DNA of 64,000 nt, from assembly GCF_001514145.1 (NCBI RefSeq), contig NZ_KQ948657.1:124001-188000 (forward strand), in the 5' to 3' direction. Position numbers and translations under genes: made by a program. The notes beneath the pieces were generated by a model. That model ran no database searches. It was given only the letters and a program-made list of their open reading frames with translations, and was not told the DNA's origin. Below, piece by piece: positions 43,667-51,808 of the stretch; the first letter of the stretch is position 1; each line of letters opens with the position of its first letter. This stretch comes from Streptomyces canus. Its GTDB lineage: Bacteria > Actinomycetota > Actinomycetes > Streptomycetales > Streptomycetaceae.

Positions 43667-43714
43667 CGCGACCGTAGCCCCCCCCAAGCCTCTGTGAAAT
43701 CGCTGGTCAGAAGG

Positions 43715-43723
43715 TTATCCACA
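43715..43723 (+). promoter_or_regulatory. DnaA-box match TTATCCACA
   Basis: A perfect TTATCCACA lies between the two tandem peptidase genes, about 95 bases upstream of the second. It is the E. coli-type consensus; the function is not known. Confidence 0.35.
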
Positions 43724-43809
43724 GGCCCCGACGGGTGTCAGGTGATCGGCCTACCATGGCCAGACCGACGTTCGTGGCTCGGCACGGACGGTTGGGGAGG
43801 GGGACTGGA

Positions 43810-45354
43810 ATGAGGCGTTTCGTACGGTGGGCGGCCATGACCGCCGCGGCGGCACTGCTGGCGGCGGGCTGCAGCGGCTCGTCCGGCGGCGGTGAAGGGG
43901 ACGAGCGGTCGGGCAGCGCGAGGCCCACCACCACAGGCGCGAAAGCACTGCCCGCCGCGCTGACCTCGCAGAAGCTCGACTGGGTGCGCTGCAAGGCCAC
44001 CGCGGACTCCTCCCCGCCCGGCAGAGACTGGCAATGCGCAACGTTGAAGGCGCCGCTCGACTGGTCGAAGCCGGGCGGCGAGACGATCGACCTCGCGCTG
44101 ATCCGCTCCAAGGCCCGCGGCGGCGACCGCATCGGCTCGCTCCTGTTCAACTTCGGCGGCCCCGGCGCGTCGGGCGTCGCCGGAATGCCCGGGTATGCCG
44201 CCACCGTCTCCCTGCTGCGCGAGCGGTACGACCTGGTGAGCTGGGACCCGCGCGGGGTCGGAGCCAGCGAAGGCGTCCGTTGCCGTGGCGACAAGGAGAC
44301 CCAGGCCGCGGAGTCGGTGGACGCCACCCCGGACACCCCAGCCGAGGAACGGGCGTATCTCCGGGACGCCACCGACTTCGCGCAGGGCTGCGAGAAGGGC
44401 GTGGGCAGACTGCTGGCGCACGTCTCGACCACCGACACCGCGCGGGACATGGACCTCATGCGCCAGGTCCTCGGCGACACCGAGCTGCACTACTTCGGCA
44501 TCTCCTACGGCACCCAACTCGGCGGCGTCTACGCCCACCTGTTCCCCGAGAAGGTCGGGCGGCTGGTGCTCGACGCGGTCGTCGATCCGACCGCCGACCT
44601 GGTGGACCACCGCAAGAACCAGGCCCGGGGCTTCCAGCGGGCCCTCGACAACTACCTCGAATCCACCGGACAGGACCCGGAAAGGGGCACCCGGAAGATC
44701 GCGGATCTGCTGGAGCGGATCGACGCGGACCCGCTGGACACGTATTCCGGGCGGAAACTGACCCAGGTGCTGGCGTTCACCGGCATCGTCTTGCCGTTGT
44801 ACCGCCAGGACAGCTGGCCCTCGCTGACCAGCGCTCTCGACACGGCCGAGCAGGGGGACGGCTCCGAACTGCTGGCGCTCGCCGACGGCTACAACGAACG
44901 GGACGCCTCGGGCCGTTACGGCCTGCTGACGCAGTCACAACGAGTCATATCGTGCTTGGACGACAAGCAGCGGCCCACGCTCGCGGAGACGAAGAAGCTG
45001 CTGCCCGAGTTCGAGAAGATCTCGCCGGTGTTCGGCCCCTTCCTCGGCTGGGACGCGGCCGGCTGGTGCCACGACTGGCCGGTGCCCGGCCAGTACGCGA
45101 CCCCGGAGGTGAGCGCGCCCGGTGCGGCGCCGGTGCTGGTGATCGGCAACACGGGCGACCCGGCGACCCCGTACGAGGGGGCCCGCAGGATGGCGGACGA
45201 GTTGGGCAAGGGCGTCGGCGTGGAGCTCACCTGGAAAGGCGAGGGACACGGGGCGTACGGGAACGGGAGCGACTGTGTGAACTCCACGGTGAACGCGTAT
45301 CTGCTGAAGGGCACGGTGCCGAAGGACGGCAAGGTCTGCGGTCGGCGCCAGTAG
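43810..45354 (+). CDS. secreted TAP-like alpha/beta-hydrolase peptidase 2
   Basis: This 514-residue paralogue of the preceding gene has the same layout: signal peptide with lipobox LAAGC (about 18-22), NFGGPGASG oxyanion loop, nucleophile in YFGISYGTQ (Ser near 233), GNTGDPATPYEG aspartate, and GEGHGAYGN histidine. GGGGAGGGGG a few bases before ATG 43810 sets the start. An in-frame ATG at 43756 would overlap the -10-like TACCAT and lose the signal-peptide position. It has its own promoter region with a DnaA-box match. The pair probably arose by tandem duplication and has diverged outside the catalytic motifs. Confidence 0.88.
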   Translation: MRRFVRWAAMTAAAALLAAGCSGSSGGGEGDERSGSARPTTTGAKALPAALTSQKLDWVRCKATADSSPPGRDWQCATLKAPLDWSKPGGETIDLALIRSKARGGDRIGSLLFNFGGPGASGVAGMPGYAATVSLLRERYDLVSWDPRGVGASEGVRCRGDKETQAAESVDATPDTPAEERAYLRDATDFAQGCEKGVGRLLAHVSTTDTARDMDLMRQVLGDTELHYFGISYGTQLGGVYAHLFPEKVGRLVLDAVVDPTADLVDHRKNQARGFQRALDNYLESTGQDPERGTRKIADLLERIDADPLDTYSGRKLTQVLAFTGIVLPLYRQDSWPSLTSALDTAEQGDGSELLALADGYNERDASGRYGLLTQSQRVISCLDDKQRPTLAETKKLLPEFEKISPVFGPFLGWDAAGWCHDWPVPGQYATPEVSAPGAAPVLVIGNTGDPATPYEGARRMADELGKGVGVELTWKGEGHGAYGNGSDCVNSTVNAYLLKGTVPKDGKVCGRRQ

Positions 45355-45360
45355 CGGAAA

Positions 45361-45389
45361 GGGGCCCGGCACACCTGGTGCCGAGCCCC
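45361..45389. terminator. terminator between peptidase 2 and moeZ
   Basis: GGGGCCCGGCAC (45361-45372) pairs with GTGCCGAGCCCC (45378-45389), with one mismatch and a 5-base loop, between convergent genes. Confidence 0.85.
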
Positions 45390-45407
45390 TCCCGGGAAGA
45401 CGTGGGC

Positions 45408-46586
45408 CTAGTAGACCGGCTTGTCCGGCTCGATCTGGTTGACCCAGCCGATCACGCCGCCACCGACATGCACGGCGTCGGAGAAGCCCGCGGACTTCAG
45501 GACCGCGAGAACTTCCGCACTGCGGACACCCGTCTTGCAGTGCAGGACGATCTTCTTGTCCTGCGGGAGGCCCTCCAGGGCGGTGCCCATGAGGAACTCG
45601 TTCTTCGGGATCAACTTCGCGCCCGGGATCGAGACGATCTCGTACTCGTTGATCTCACGGACATCGATGATCTCGATGTTCTCGCCGTCGTCGATCCACT
45701 CCTTGAGCTGCTTCGGAGTGATCGTCGAGCCGGCGGCCGCCTCCTGGGCCTCCTCGGAGACGACGCCGCAGAAGGCCTCGTAGTCGATGAGCTCGGTGAC
45801 GGTCGGGTTCTCGCCGCAGACCGCGCAGTCCGGGTCCTTGCGGACCTTGACCTGGCGGTACTGCATCTCGAGGGCGTCGTAGATCATCAGGCGGCCGACG
45901 AGCGGCTCGCCGACGCCCGTGAGGACCTTGATCGCCTCGGTGACCTGGATGGAGCCGATGGACGCGCACAGCACGCCCAGGACGCCGCCCTCGGCGCAGG
46001 AGGGGACCATGCCGGGGGGCGGGGGCTCCGGGTAGAGGCAGCGGTAGCAGGGGCCGTGCTCGGACCAGAAGACGGAGGCCTGGCCGTCGAAGCGGTAGAT
46101 CGAGCCCCAGACGTACGGCTTGTTCAGCAGCACGCACGCGTCGTTGACCAGGTAGCGGGTCGCGAAGTTGTCGGTTCCGTCGACGATCAGGTCGTACTGG
46201 CTGAAGATCTCCATCACGTTCTCGGCCTCGAGCCGCTCCTCGTGAAGGATCACGTTCACGTACGGGTTGATGCCGAGGACCGAGTCGCGCGCGGACTCGG
46301 CCTTGGAGCGGCCGATGTCGGCCTGGCTGTGGATGATCTGGCGCTGCAGGTTCGACTCGTCGACCTCGTCGAACTCCACGATGCCGAGCGTGCCGACGCC
46401 CGCCGCGGCCAGGTACATCAGCGCCGGCGAGCCCAGGCCGCCGGCGCCCACACAGAGCACCTTGGCGTTCTTCAGCCGCTTCTGCCCGTCCATCCCGACG
46501 TCGGGGATGATCAGGTGGCGGGAGTACCTGCGGACCTCGTCTACGGTGAGCTCGGAGGCGGGCTCGACCAGGGGTGGCAGCGACAC
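45408..46586 (-). CDS. moeZ: MoeZ adenylyltransferase/sulfurtransferase
   Basis: This 392-residue bifunctional enzyme activates ubiquitin-like sulfur carriers (MoaD, ThiS, CysO) by adenylation and then adds sulfur. The E1/ThiF domain (about 1-280) has GAGGLGS (47-53), a DGTDNFATR motif, and a zinc site made of CYRC (180-183) and CAVC (254-257). The C-terminal rhodanese domain (about 290-390) has its sulfur-carrying Cys350 in HCKTGVRS. The GTG start has GGAG six bases upstream. A SigR-like promoter lies 45-70 bases upstream, at the end of the preceding gene. This fits the known link between SigR and sulfur metabolism. Confidence 0.95.
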   Translation of the reverse strand: MSLPPLVEPASELTVDEVRRYSRHLIIPDVGMDGQKRLKNAKVLCVGAGGLGSPALMYLAAAGVGTLGIVEFDEVDESNLQRQIIHSQADIGRSKAESARDSVLGINPYVNVILHEERLEAENVMEIFSQYDLIVDGTDNFATRYLVNDACVLLNKPYVWGSIYRFDGQASVFWSEHGPCYRCLYPEPPPPGMVPSCAEGGVLGVLCASIGSIQVTEAIKVLTGVGEPLVGRLMIYDALEMQYRQVKVRKDPDCAVCGENPTVTELIDYEAFCGVVSEEAQEAAAGSTITPKQLKEWIDDGENIEIIDVREINEYEIVSIPGAKLIPKNEFLMGTALEGLPQDKKIVLHCKTGVRSAEVLAVLKSAGFSDAVHVGGGVIGWVNQIEPDKPVY

Positions 46587-46630
46587 GGGGACTCCGTTGG
46601 TCGGTCAATCACTACAGTTGTTCTCCCCGT

Positions 46631-46656
46631 AACACTGCCATGGGCTTCTTCATTCC
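46631..46656 (-). promoter_or_regulatory. SigR-type promoter of moeZ
   Basis: On the - strand GGAAT (46656-46652) and GTT (46633-46631) are exactly 18 bases apart. The -35 box overlaps the last bases of the GH135-like gene. Transcription would start near 46624, giving a leader of about 38 bases to moeZ. Confidence 0.7.
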
Positions 46657-47396
46657 GAGACACCCGTTCCGATCCGCGAGACGATCTCGTCCCAGTAGCC
46701 GGGCAGGGTCTCCCACGGGTCGACGCGGCCGCCGCGGTCCGTGCGGTCGGTGAACCAGATCGTCGAGGCACCCTGCCAGCGCGCGATCCGCAGGGCCTCC
46801 TCGAGGTGCGGGCCGGGCACTCCGTGGACGAGGTGGCAGAAGCGGTCGGGCGGGTAGTCGGCGGTCCACTCGGCCACCTGCGACCAGCGGTAGTCGCTCC
46901 AGGACCCGGAGAAAGTGACCAGCTGGTCGGCGTTCTCGGCGTATCCCGGGTGGGGGTGGGTGCCGTGGCCGAGGACGATGTGGGCATCGTCACGGATCGC
47001 GCGGAGCGCGGTGACGGTGCGGCGCACCTCGGGGAGCGCCGCGTGTTCGACCGGGCAGTGGTCCAGGAGAAAGCCGTCGACCTGGTACCAGTTGATGTAG
47101 CGATGTGCCTCGGGGACCAGCTCGCCGCAGGTGCGGACCCCGGAGGTGTCGAGGTGACCGAGGACGCGGACGCCCGCGTTGCGCAGCCGGCCGGCCGCTT
47201 CGAGGCAGTGCGGGTCGGGGCGGGCCCCGGGTCCGTCGGCGACGTTGAGGACGGCCCAGTGCAGTGGGGTGCCGGGACGGCTGAGTTCGGCCCATTCGGC
47301 GGGGGCGACCAGGGGATGGGCGAAGCCGGGGGCACCGAGGCCGACGCGCAGGTCGGTGCTCGGCGTGCTTGTCTTCGTGCTGGTCAGATGCGGCAT
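46650..47396 (-). CDS. spherulin-4/GH135-like glycoside hydrolase
   Basis: This 248-residue protein belongs to the spherulation-specific family 4 (Spherulin4). Its studied fungal member Sph3 is a GH135 hydrolase of galactosaminogalactan. Visible landmarks of the TIM barrel are WAVLNVADGPGA (about 47-58), VRVLGHLDTSG (about 76-86), the acidic strand NWYQVDGFLLDHC (about 102-114) and HIVLGHGTHPHPGY. The family's acidic catalytic region lies in or near DGFLLD. There is no signal peptide, so it is predicted to be cytoplasmic, which is odd for a polysaccharide hydrolase. Its start overlaps the epimerase gene by 13 bases, so the two are coupled. Confidence 0.75.
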   Translation of the reverse strand: MPHLTSTKTSTPSTDLRVGLGAPGFAHPLVAPAEWAELSRPGTPLHWAVLNVADGPGARPDPHCLEAAGRLRNAGVRVLGHLDTSGVRTCGELVPEAHRYINWYQVDGFLLDHCPVEHAALPEVRRTVTALRAIRDDAHIVLGHGTHPHPGYAENADQLVTFSGSWSDYRWSQVAEWTADYPPDRFCHLVHGVPGPHLEEALRIARWQGASTIWFTDRTDRGGRVDPWETLPGYWDEIVSRIGTGVSE

Positions 47397-48343
47397 GCCG
47401 CCTCCATCCAGATGTCGGCGAGGGACTCTTCGAGGTTGATCCGGGGGCGCCAGCCGAGCCGGTCGCGTGCGGTGCGCACGTCGGCCTGCTGCCAGCTGCC
47501 ACAGCCGTCGGGGTACGGGTACGCGACGGGTCCCGCGTGGTCCGGTTCGGAGCGGGGATGCCCGATGGTCGCCCTCAGCTGGCCGGGAGGACCGTCGAGT
47601 TCATGGAGGGCGCCGCCGTATCCGGCGACCCGGGCCAGGACGGCCGCAGCGTCGCGGAGGCGGACGGCACGGCCCGAGCCGATGTTGATGACGCCCTGTG
47701 CGGCGGAGAGCGAGGCCGCGTGGACGGCGCGGGCCACATCGCGGACGTCGACGAAGTCGCGCTGGGCGCCGAGGCCGGCGAGTTTCAGTTCGCCGTCGCC
47801 GGACTGCATGGCGCGGCGCATGGCCTCGGCGAGACGGCCGAGCGGGGAGCCCGCGGGAGTGCCGGGGCCCGCCGGTGAGAAGACCCGCAGGACGACGGCG
47901 TCCAGGCCGGATCCGAGGACCAGTTCGGTGGCGGCGAGTTTGCTGACGCCGTACGGACCGCCGGGACGGGGGACGGCGTCCTCGGCCGTGGAGGAGCCGG
48001 GCTGGCTGGGGCCGTACTCCGCGCCACAGCCGATCTGCACCAGACGGGCAGCGCAGCGGCTGCGCCGCAGGGCCTCGCAGACGGTGGCGACGGCGACCGT
48101 GTTGTGGCGGGTGAGTTCGCGGGCACCGCCGCGGGTGGCGCCGGCACAGTTGACGACGACGCCCGGGTGGACCGCGTCGAGGAAGCGGGTGAGGGCGCCG
48201 GGGCTGCCGGACGCGAGGTCGAAGCGGACGTCGGCGTCGTCGCCGCGGCCGAGCGCGGTGAGCTGGACGGCGGGGTCGGCGAGCAGGCGGTCGGCGACGA
48301 AGCGGCCGAGGTAGCCGTTGGCTCCGATCAGCAGGACTCTCAT
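47384..48343 (-). CDS. sugar-nucleotide epimerase/dehydratase
   Basis: This 319-residue extended SDR has VLLIGANGYLGRFV (3-16) for NAD(P) binding and a Tyr-x-x-x-Lys site in PYGVSKLAA. GCGAEYGP provides the upstream catalytic region. These are features of GalE/RmlD-like enzymes. It could make or modify a UDP- or dTDP-sugar for the glycosyltransferase encoded upstream. ATG 48343 overlaps the stop of a 15-codon ORF as ATGA, and GGGAG lies seven bases before it. The downstream gene overlaps by 13 bases. Confidence 0.8.
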   Translation of the reverse strand: MRVLLIGANGYLGRFVADRLLADPAVQLTALGRGDDADVRFDLASGSPGALTRFLDAVHPGVVVNCAGATRGGARELTRHNTVAVATVCEALRRSRCAARLVQIGCGAEYGPSQPGSSTAEDAVPRPGGPYGVSKLAATELVLGSGLDAVVLRVFSPAGPGTPAGSPLGRLAEAMRRAMQSGDGELKLAGLGAQRDFVDVRDVARAVHAASLSAAQGVINIGSGRAVRLRDAAAVLARVAGYGGALHELDGPPGQLRATIGHPRSEPDHAGPVAYPYPDGCGSWQQADVRTARDRLGWRPRINLEESLADIWMEAACRI

Positions 48344-48387
48344 CGGGCTGCTCCCGGGGCCTTGGGGGCAGGTCGGGAGGTGGTCAT
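48340..48387 (-). CDS. possible 15-codon leader ORF coupled to the epimerase
   Basis: ATG 48387 has a strong SD (AAGGAG, 7 bases away), encodes 15 residues beginning MTTSRPAPK and stops within the epimerase start codon (ATGA). It may simply feed ribosomes to the epimerase. It is too short to judge as a functional peptide. Confidence 0.35.
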   Translation of the reverse strand: MTTSRPAPKAPGAAR

Positions 48388-48532
48388 TGCGGGTTCTCCT
48401 TCGGGAGGGGCTTGCGAGTTGCGTCCGGCGGTGGGGCCGGGGTGCCTGCGGCGGCCTGTGCGGGTTCAGCGGGCGGTTTCGCCCACGGGGCGGGTGGCCG
48501 CGCCTACGGCGGGTGCGTCGCTCGGGGCCGGG

Positions 48533-49915
48533 TCAGCACGGGTCCTCCGCCTGGGCGTGGGCCGATGCCCTGGTCAGCTTGCGGATCCCGTGGATCAGCA
48601 GGGCCAGGGCGCCGATTCCGCAGGAAAGGGTCTGGATGCCGCCCGCGCCCCAGAGGTCCACGAGGGCTTCCACCGGTGCGGTCAGGAAGCCGCAGCCCGG
48701 CAGGCGGGAGGCGAAGGCCGCGGCCAGGGCCGTCGTCTGGGCTGTCGCGGCGGCGGTGAGCACCACCGCGGGGGCGTGAGTGAAGCCGTGGACGGTGAGG
48801 AGGCGGGCGAGAAAGAGGAGGGCACCCAGGGCGATGACCTGTGGGTGGGCGGAGGGTTCGTCCAGGGCGGCGCCGGACAGGGCCGAGAGAGCCGTCAAGG
48901 CGCACAGATAGAGGGCGAACGTGCCGAGCAGCAGGGGGCGTACGGAGGCCGCGAAGTCCTCCAGGCCTCGACTGACGGTCAGTTTGCGGCGGGCGCCCGC
49001 CGCGAAGAGGTGGGCGGACCAGGCTGCCGGAGCGCAGGACAGGGCCAGGGCGAGGACGGGAGCGGTGGCCATGGGCCAGGGGGCCTCGGGGGTGCCGGTG
49101 GGCAGGGCGTCGGGACCGCCGGTCACGGCCGCCGCGAGGAGGCCGTCGCCGAGGGCTGCGTAGGCGAGGAGCCAGTACATCCAGGTGGAGGTGCCGGGGG
49201 TGTGTGCGCGGTCGGGGATGCCGAGGGGGCCGCGGGACAGGGCCGCGCGCATGGCCAGGGACACGGCCAGGAAGCCCACCAAGGCGGCGACCAGGCGGGA
49301 CTGGCCGTCGGTGAGGCGGATGCCGGCCACCGTGGCCGCGCAGAGGGCGCCGGGGAGGAGGGTGAGCAGGGCCCAGTCCGCACGGGCCCGGGGTGCCTGC
49401 TCCGCCGTGGGGGGCGGGGGCGTCTCGCCGTCCCTCGGGACGCGGGCGTACATCTCCTCGGCGAGGGAGAAGACGTCCCGGTGCCGAAAGCGGACGGCGG
49501 TGCGGTCGGTGACGCCGTGCGCCTCGAGACCCGCGGCGATCTCCAGGGGGTCGACGGCCCGTTCGCACAGCTCGCGGTGACGGTGCATCAGGGCCTTCAC
49601 CGGGTCGGCAGGGGAACGGCGGGCGGGGCCGGGGGTGGTGGACTTGCGGCCGGTGGAGACCTCGGGGGCGCGGGGAGCGGGTGCCGATGGGGTGGGCGGG
49701 TCCGCGTCCGCGACGCCCGCCTCAGCCCTTTCGAACCCTCCGGATGCCGTGGATCCTCCGAACTCCTCTGACTTCTCTGGGACCTTCGCGGATCGCGGCC
49801 CCGAAGTTCCCGACGTTACCGCTGCCTCACCGCCCCCCGGGCCGCCATCCGCTCCGTGCTCGCCCGCCCCCGAGCCGCCCGGAGTGTCGGGGCGGTCGAG
49901 TCCCACGTCGCTCAT
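48533..49915 (-). CDS. polytopic membrane protein in the sugar cluster
   Basis: This 460-residue protein belongs to no family that I can name. The first 105 residues are disordered (Gly/Ser/Pro-rich). A small conserved helical domain follows (about 108-165, ALMHRHRELCERAVDPLEIA and VRFRHRDVFSLAEEMY). Eight or nine membrane helices then fill about 180-455. Its start overlaps the glycosyltransferase stop by four bases, so the two are translated together. It is the only candidate in this cluster for a transporter or for polymer export, a role played by PelG in Pel systems. It has neither PelG's length of membrane region nor its fold signature, so this is inference. About 145 non-coding bases separate it from the short ORF and epimerase downstream. 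Confidence 0.75.
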   Translation of the reverse strand: MSDVGLDRPDTPGGSGAGEHGADGGPGGGEAAVTSGTSGPRSAKVPEKSEEFGGSTASGGFERAEAGVADADPPTPSAPAPRAPEVSTGRKSTTPGPARRSPADPVKALMHRHRELCERAVDPLEIAAGLEAHGVTDRTAVRFRHRDVFSLAEEMYARVPRDGETPPPPTAEQAPRARADWALLTLLPGALCAATVAGIRLTDGQSRLVAALVGFLAVSLAMRAALSRGPLGIPDRAHTPGTSTWMYWLLAYAALGDGLLAAAVTGGPDALPTGTPEAPWPMATAPVLALALSCAPAAWSAHLFAAGARRKLTVSRGLEDFAASVRPLLLGTFALYLCALTALSALSGAALDEPSAHPQVIALGALLFLARLLTVHGFTHAPAVVLTAAATAQTTALAAAFASRLPGCGFLTAPVEALVDLWGAGGIQTLSCGIGALALLIHGIRKLTRASAHAQAEDPC

Positions 49916-51618
49916 CCGGACGCTCCTTCCGTGGCGGCGAAGGGAGGCGTCGCGTGAACCGGGGGCCCCGCGGCCCAGCCGGGGCCGCTTCGGGCCACGA
50001 CGCGGGTGTTGAGTTCGGTCCAGTGGCCGGGGACATGGGCCTCGGCGGGGGTGGCGAACGGGAGGGGCTTGCCGGTGCCGCCCAGCACGACCCGGCGGAC
50101 CGGCGTGTGCGAGACGATCTCCAGGTAAATGCCGTGAAATGCCGTGATGTTCTGCTCCACGGTGAACAGTTCGAGAGCGCGGGCGCGCGCGGCGGCGCCG
50201 AGGCGCTCACGGCGTTCGGGGTCGCGCAGCAGCGTCACGCACGCCTCCGCGAGCGCCTTCGGGTTGCGCGGCGGGACGACGAGCCCCGTGCCACCGATGA
50301 CCTCCACGACCGCGCCGACGTCGGTGGACACGGTGGCCCGGCCGCAGAACATGGCCTCGACGAGGCTGATCGGGAAGCCCTCGACGACGCTGGACAGGAT
50401 GGTGACCGCGCCCGAGGCGTACGCGTCGGCGAGGGTCGGCACCTCGGGACCGCCGATCTCCTCGAAGGAGACGGGGTTGTCGCCGACGGCGTGCAGTCCC
50501 TCCGCCTCGTCCGGGAAGAGCTGCGCGGCCAGCGCCTTGCAGTGCCCCAGATAGGCCGCGCCCTCGGGGCCGGTGGGCGCGCCGACGATTCTCAGCCGCG
50601 TCTTGGGCTCCTCCTTGCGGACCTCCGCGAAGGCGTGGAGGAGGGAGATCAGGTCCTTGGCGGGTTCGACGCGGCCCACCCAGACCAGCCGGTCCGGGTC
50701 CCCGCACTCCGCGGACTCCCCCACCTCCGTGAAGCGGGCGGCATCCATGCCGGGATAGACCGTGCGCAGCTTCTCGCGGTCGGCGCCGCAGCGCTCCTGC
50801 CAGCGGCGGGCGTGGGCGTTGCCGGGCGTGACGACCGCGGCCCGCCGGTAGGTCTCGGTGGCCAGCCGGCCGTGGAAGGCGGCGAGCAGGGCCCGTACGG
50901 CGGGCGCGGACTCGGTGTCGGCCAGGTAGTGCGTGCGCAACCGCACGCCGTACTCGGTCACCAGCAGCGGGACGCCGCAGAAGCGGTGCGCGAGGAGACC
51001 GGGCAGGGCGGCCGGGCCACCGGAGGCCGCGTGACACAGGTCGACCGCGCCGAGGCCGTCGTCCTCGTACCAGTCGAGCGAGAGGGGGCGCAGGGCGCGC
51101 TCCAGGTGCGCGGCGACAGCCAGCAGATCCGGTACGCGCGCCTCGCGTGCCGTCTGCCGGGCGCCGGGTGCGCGACAGGCGCGCTCCAGGGCGCGTACGG
51201 CGGTCTCGGAGCGGAGCGCCCCCACCAGTCCGCCCTCGTCGCGGGCGAGTTCGGCGAGCCCGTACAGGGCGATGGCGAAACGGTCCGCCTCGGCGGCCGA
51301 CGACTCCCCCGAGGCGTCGCCGACCCCCCCTTCGCACAGCGCCGCCACCAACTCGCCGTAGGACTCGGCAAACCGACGGCGCGCCCGCCTGCCGTACACC
51401 ACGCCGTCGTCCGCCGCGGTCCACAGCGGGGCCGTGATGACCCGGCCGACCTGCGGCGGCAGCTGGACCCAGCCCTCGTCCTCCTGGCGCTCGCTGCGAC
51501 TGAGCGCGTAGATGTCGAACTCGTGCTGCCCGAGGCCGCGCACGAGCCGGTCGCACCAGAGCCTGGCGTCACCGCTCACATACGGATAGCCACCCTCCGT
51601 AAGCAGTCCTATGCGCAC
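49912..51618 (-). CDS. PelF-like family 4 glycosyltransferase
   Basis: This 568-residue cytoplasmic glycosyltransferase begins GLLTEGGYPYVSGDARLWCD. The N-terminal DUF3492 domain is typical of PelF, the polymerase of Pel polysaccharide. The retaining GT4 domain covers about 240-530, with LVWVGRVEPAKDL (about 342-354) and the EX7E motif in EGFPISLVEAMFCGR (about 413-427). PelF uses UDP-GalNAc; the donor here is not known. GTG 51618 matches the family start; the longer in-frame reading is Arg-rich and unlike the family. It leads a run of four same-strand genes (glycosyltransferase, membrane protein, epimerase, GH135-like). The 190 bases upstream contain no gene. Confidence 0.82.
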   Translation of the reverse strand: MRIGLLTEGGYPYVSGDARLWCDRLVRGLGQHEFDIYALSRSERQEDEGWVQLPPQVGRVITAPLWTAADDGVVYGRRARRRFAESYGELVAALCEGGVGDASGESSAAEADRFAIALYGLAELARDEGGLVGALRSETAVRALERACRAPGARQTAREARVPDLLAVAAHLERALRPLSLDWYEDDGLGAVDLCHAASGGPAALPGLLAHRFCGVPLLVTEYGVRLRTHYLADTESAPAVRALLAAFHGRLATETYRRAAVVTPGNAHARRWQERCGADREKLRTVYPGMDAARFTEVGESAECGDPDRLVWVGRVEPAKDLISLLHAFAEVRKEEPKTRLRIVGAPTGPEGAAYLGHCKALAAQLFPDEAEGLHAVGDNPVSFEEIGGPEVPTLADAYASGAVTILSSVVEGFPISLVEAMFCGRATVSTDVGAVVEVIGGTGLVVPPRNPKALAEACVTLLRDPERRERLGAAARARALELFTVEQNITAFHGIYLEIVSHTPVRRVVLGGTGKPLPFATPAEAHVPGHWTELNTRVVARSGPGWAAGPPVHATPPFAATEGASG

Positions 51619-51808
51619 GAGTGCGCCCCCGATCTCCCGTGTCGAGAGCCGCCGTTGGCCCGGCGGCTCGCAGCGGGAAGAACGTATGCGGACAAGGCGG
51701 TGGCGCGACGGACGGTTGTCCATCGCGCCACCAAAAGGGGTGAACGGTCGTAACTTTCCCGTGCGGATCGCGTTCGGTCGCGCTAGGAGATCATGCGGAC
51801 ACAGAACG

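Noticed and set aside
44034..48314. 1,426-codon open frame on the + strand across peptidase 2, moeZ and the sugar genes
   Set aside because: It crosses several well-supported genes on both strands and two regulatory regions.
48533..49915. Assignment of the membrane protein as PelG
   Set aside because: Only the C-terminal 280 residues are membrane-spanning and no PelG motif could be recognised, so only a functional analogy is offered.
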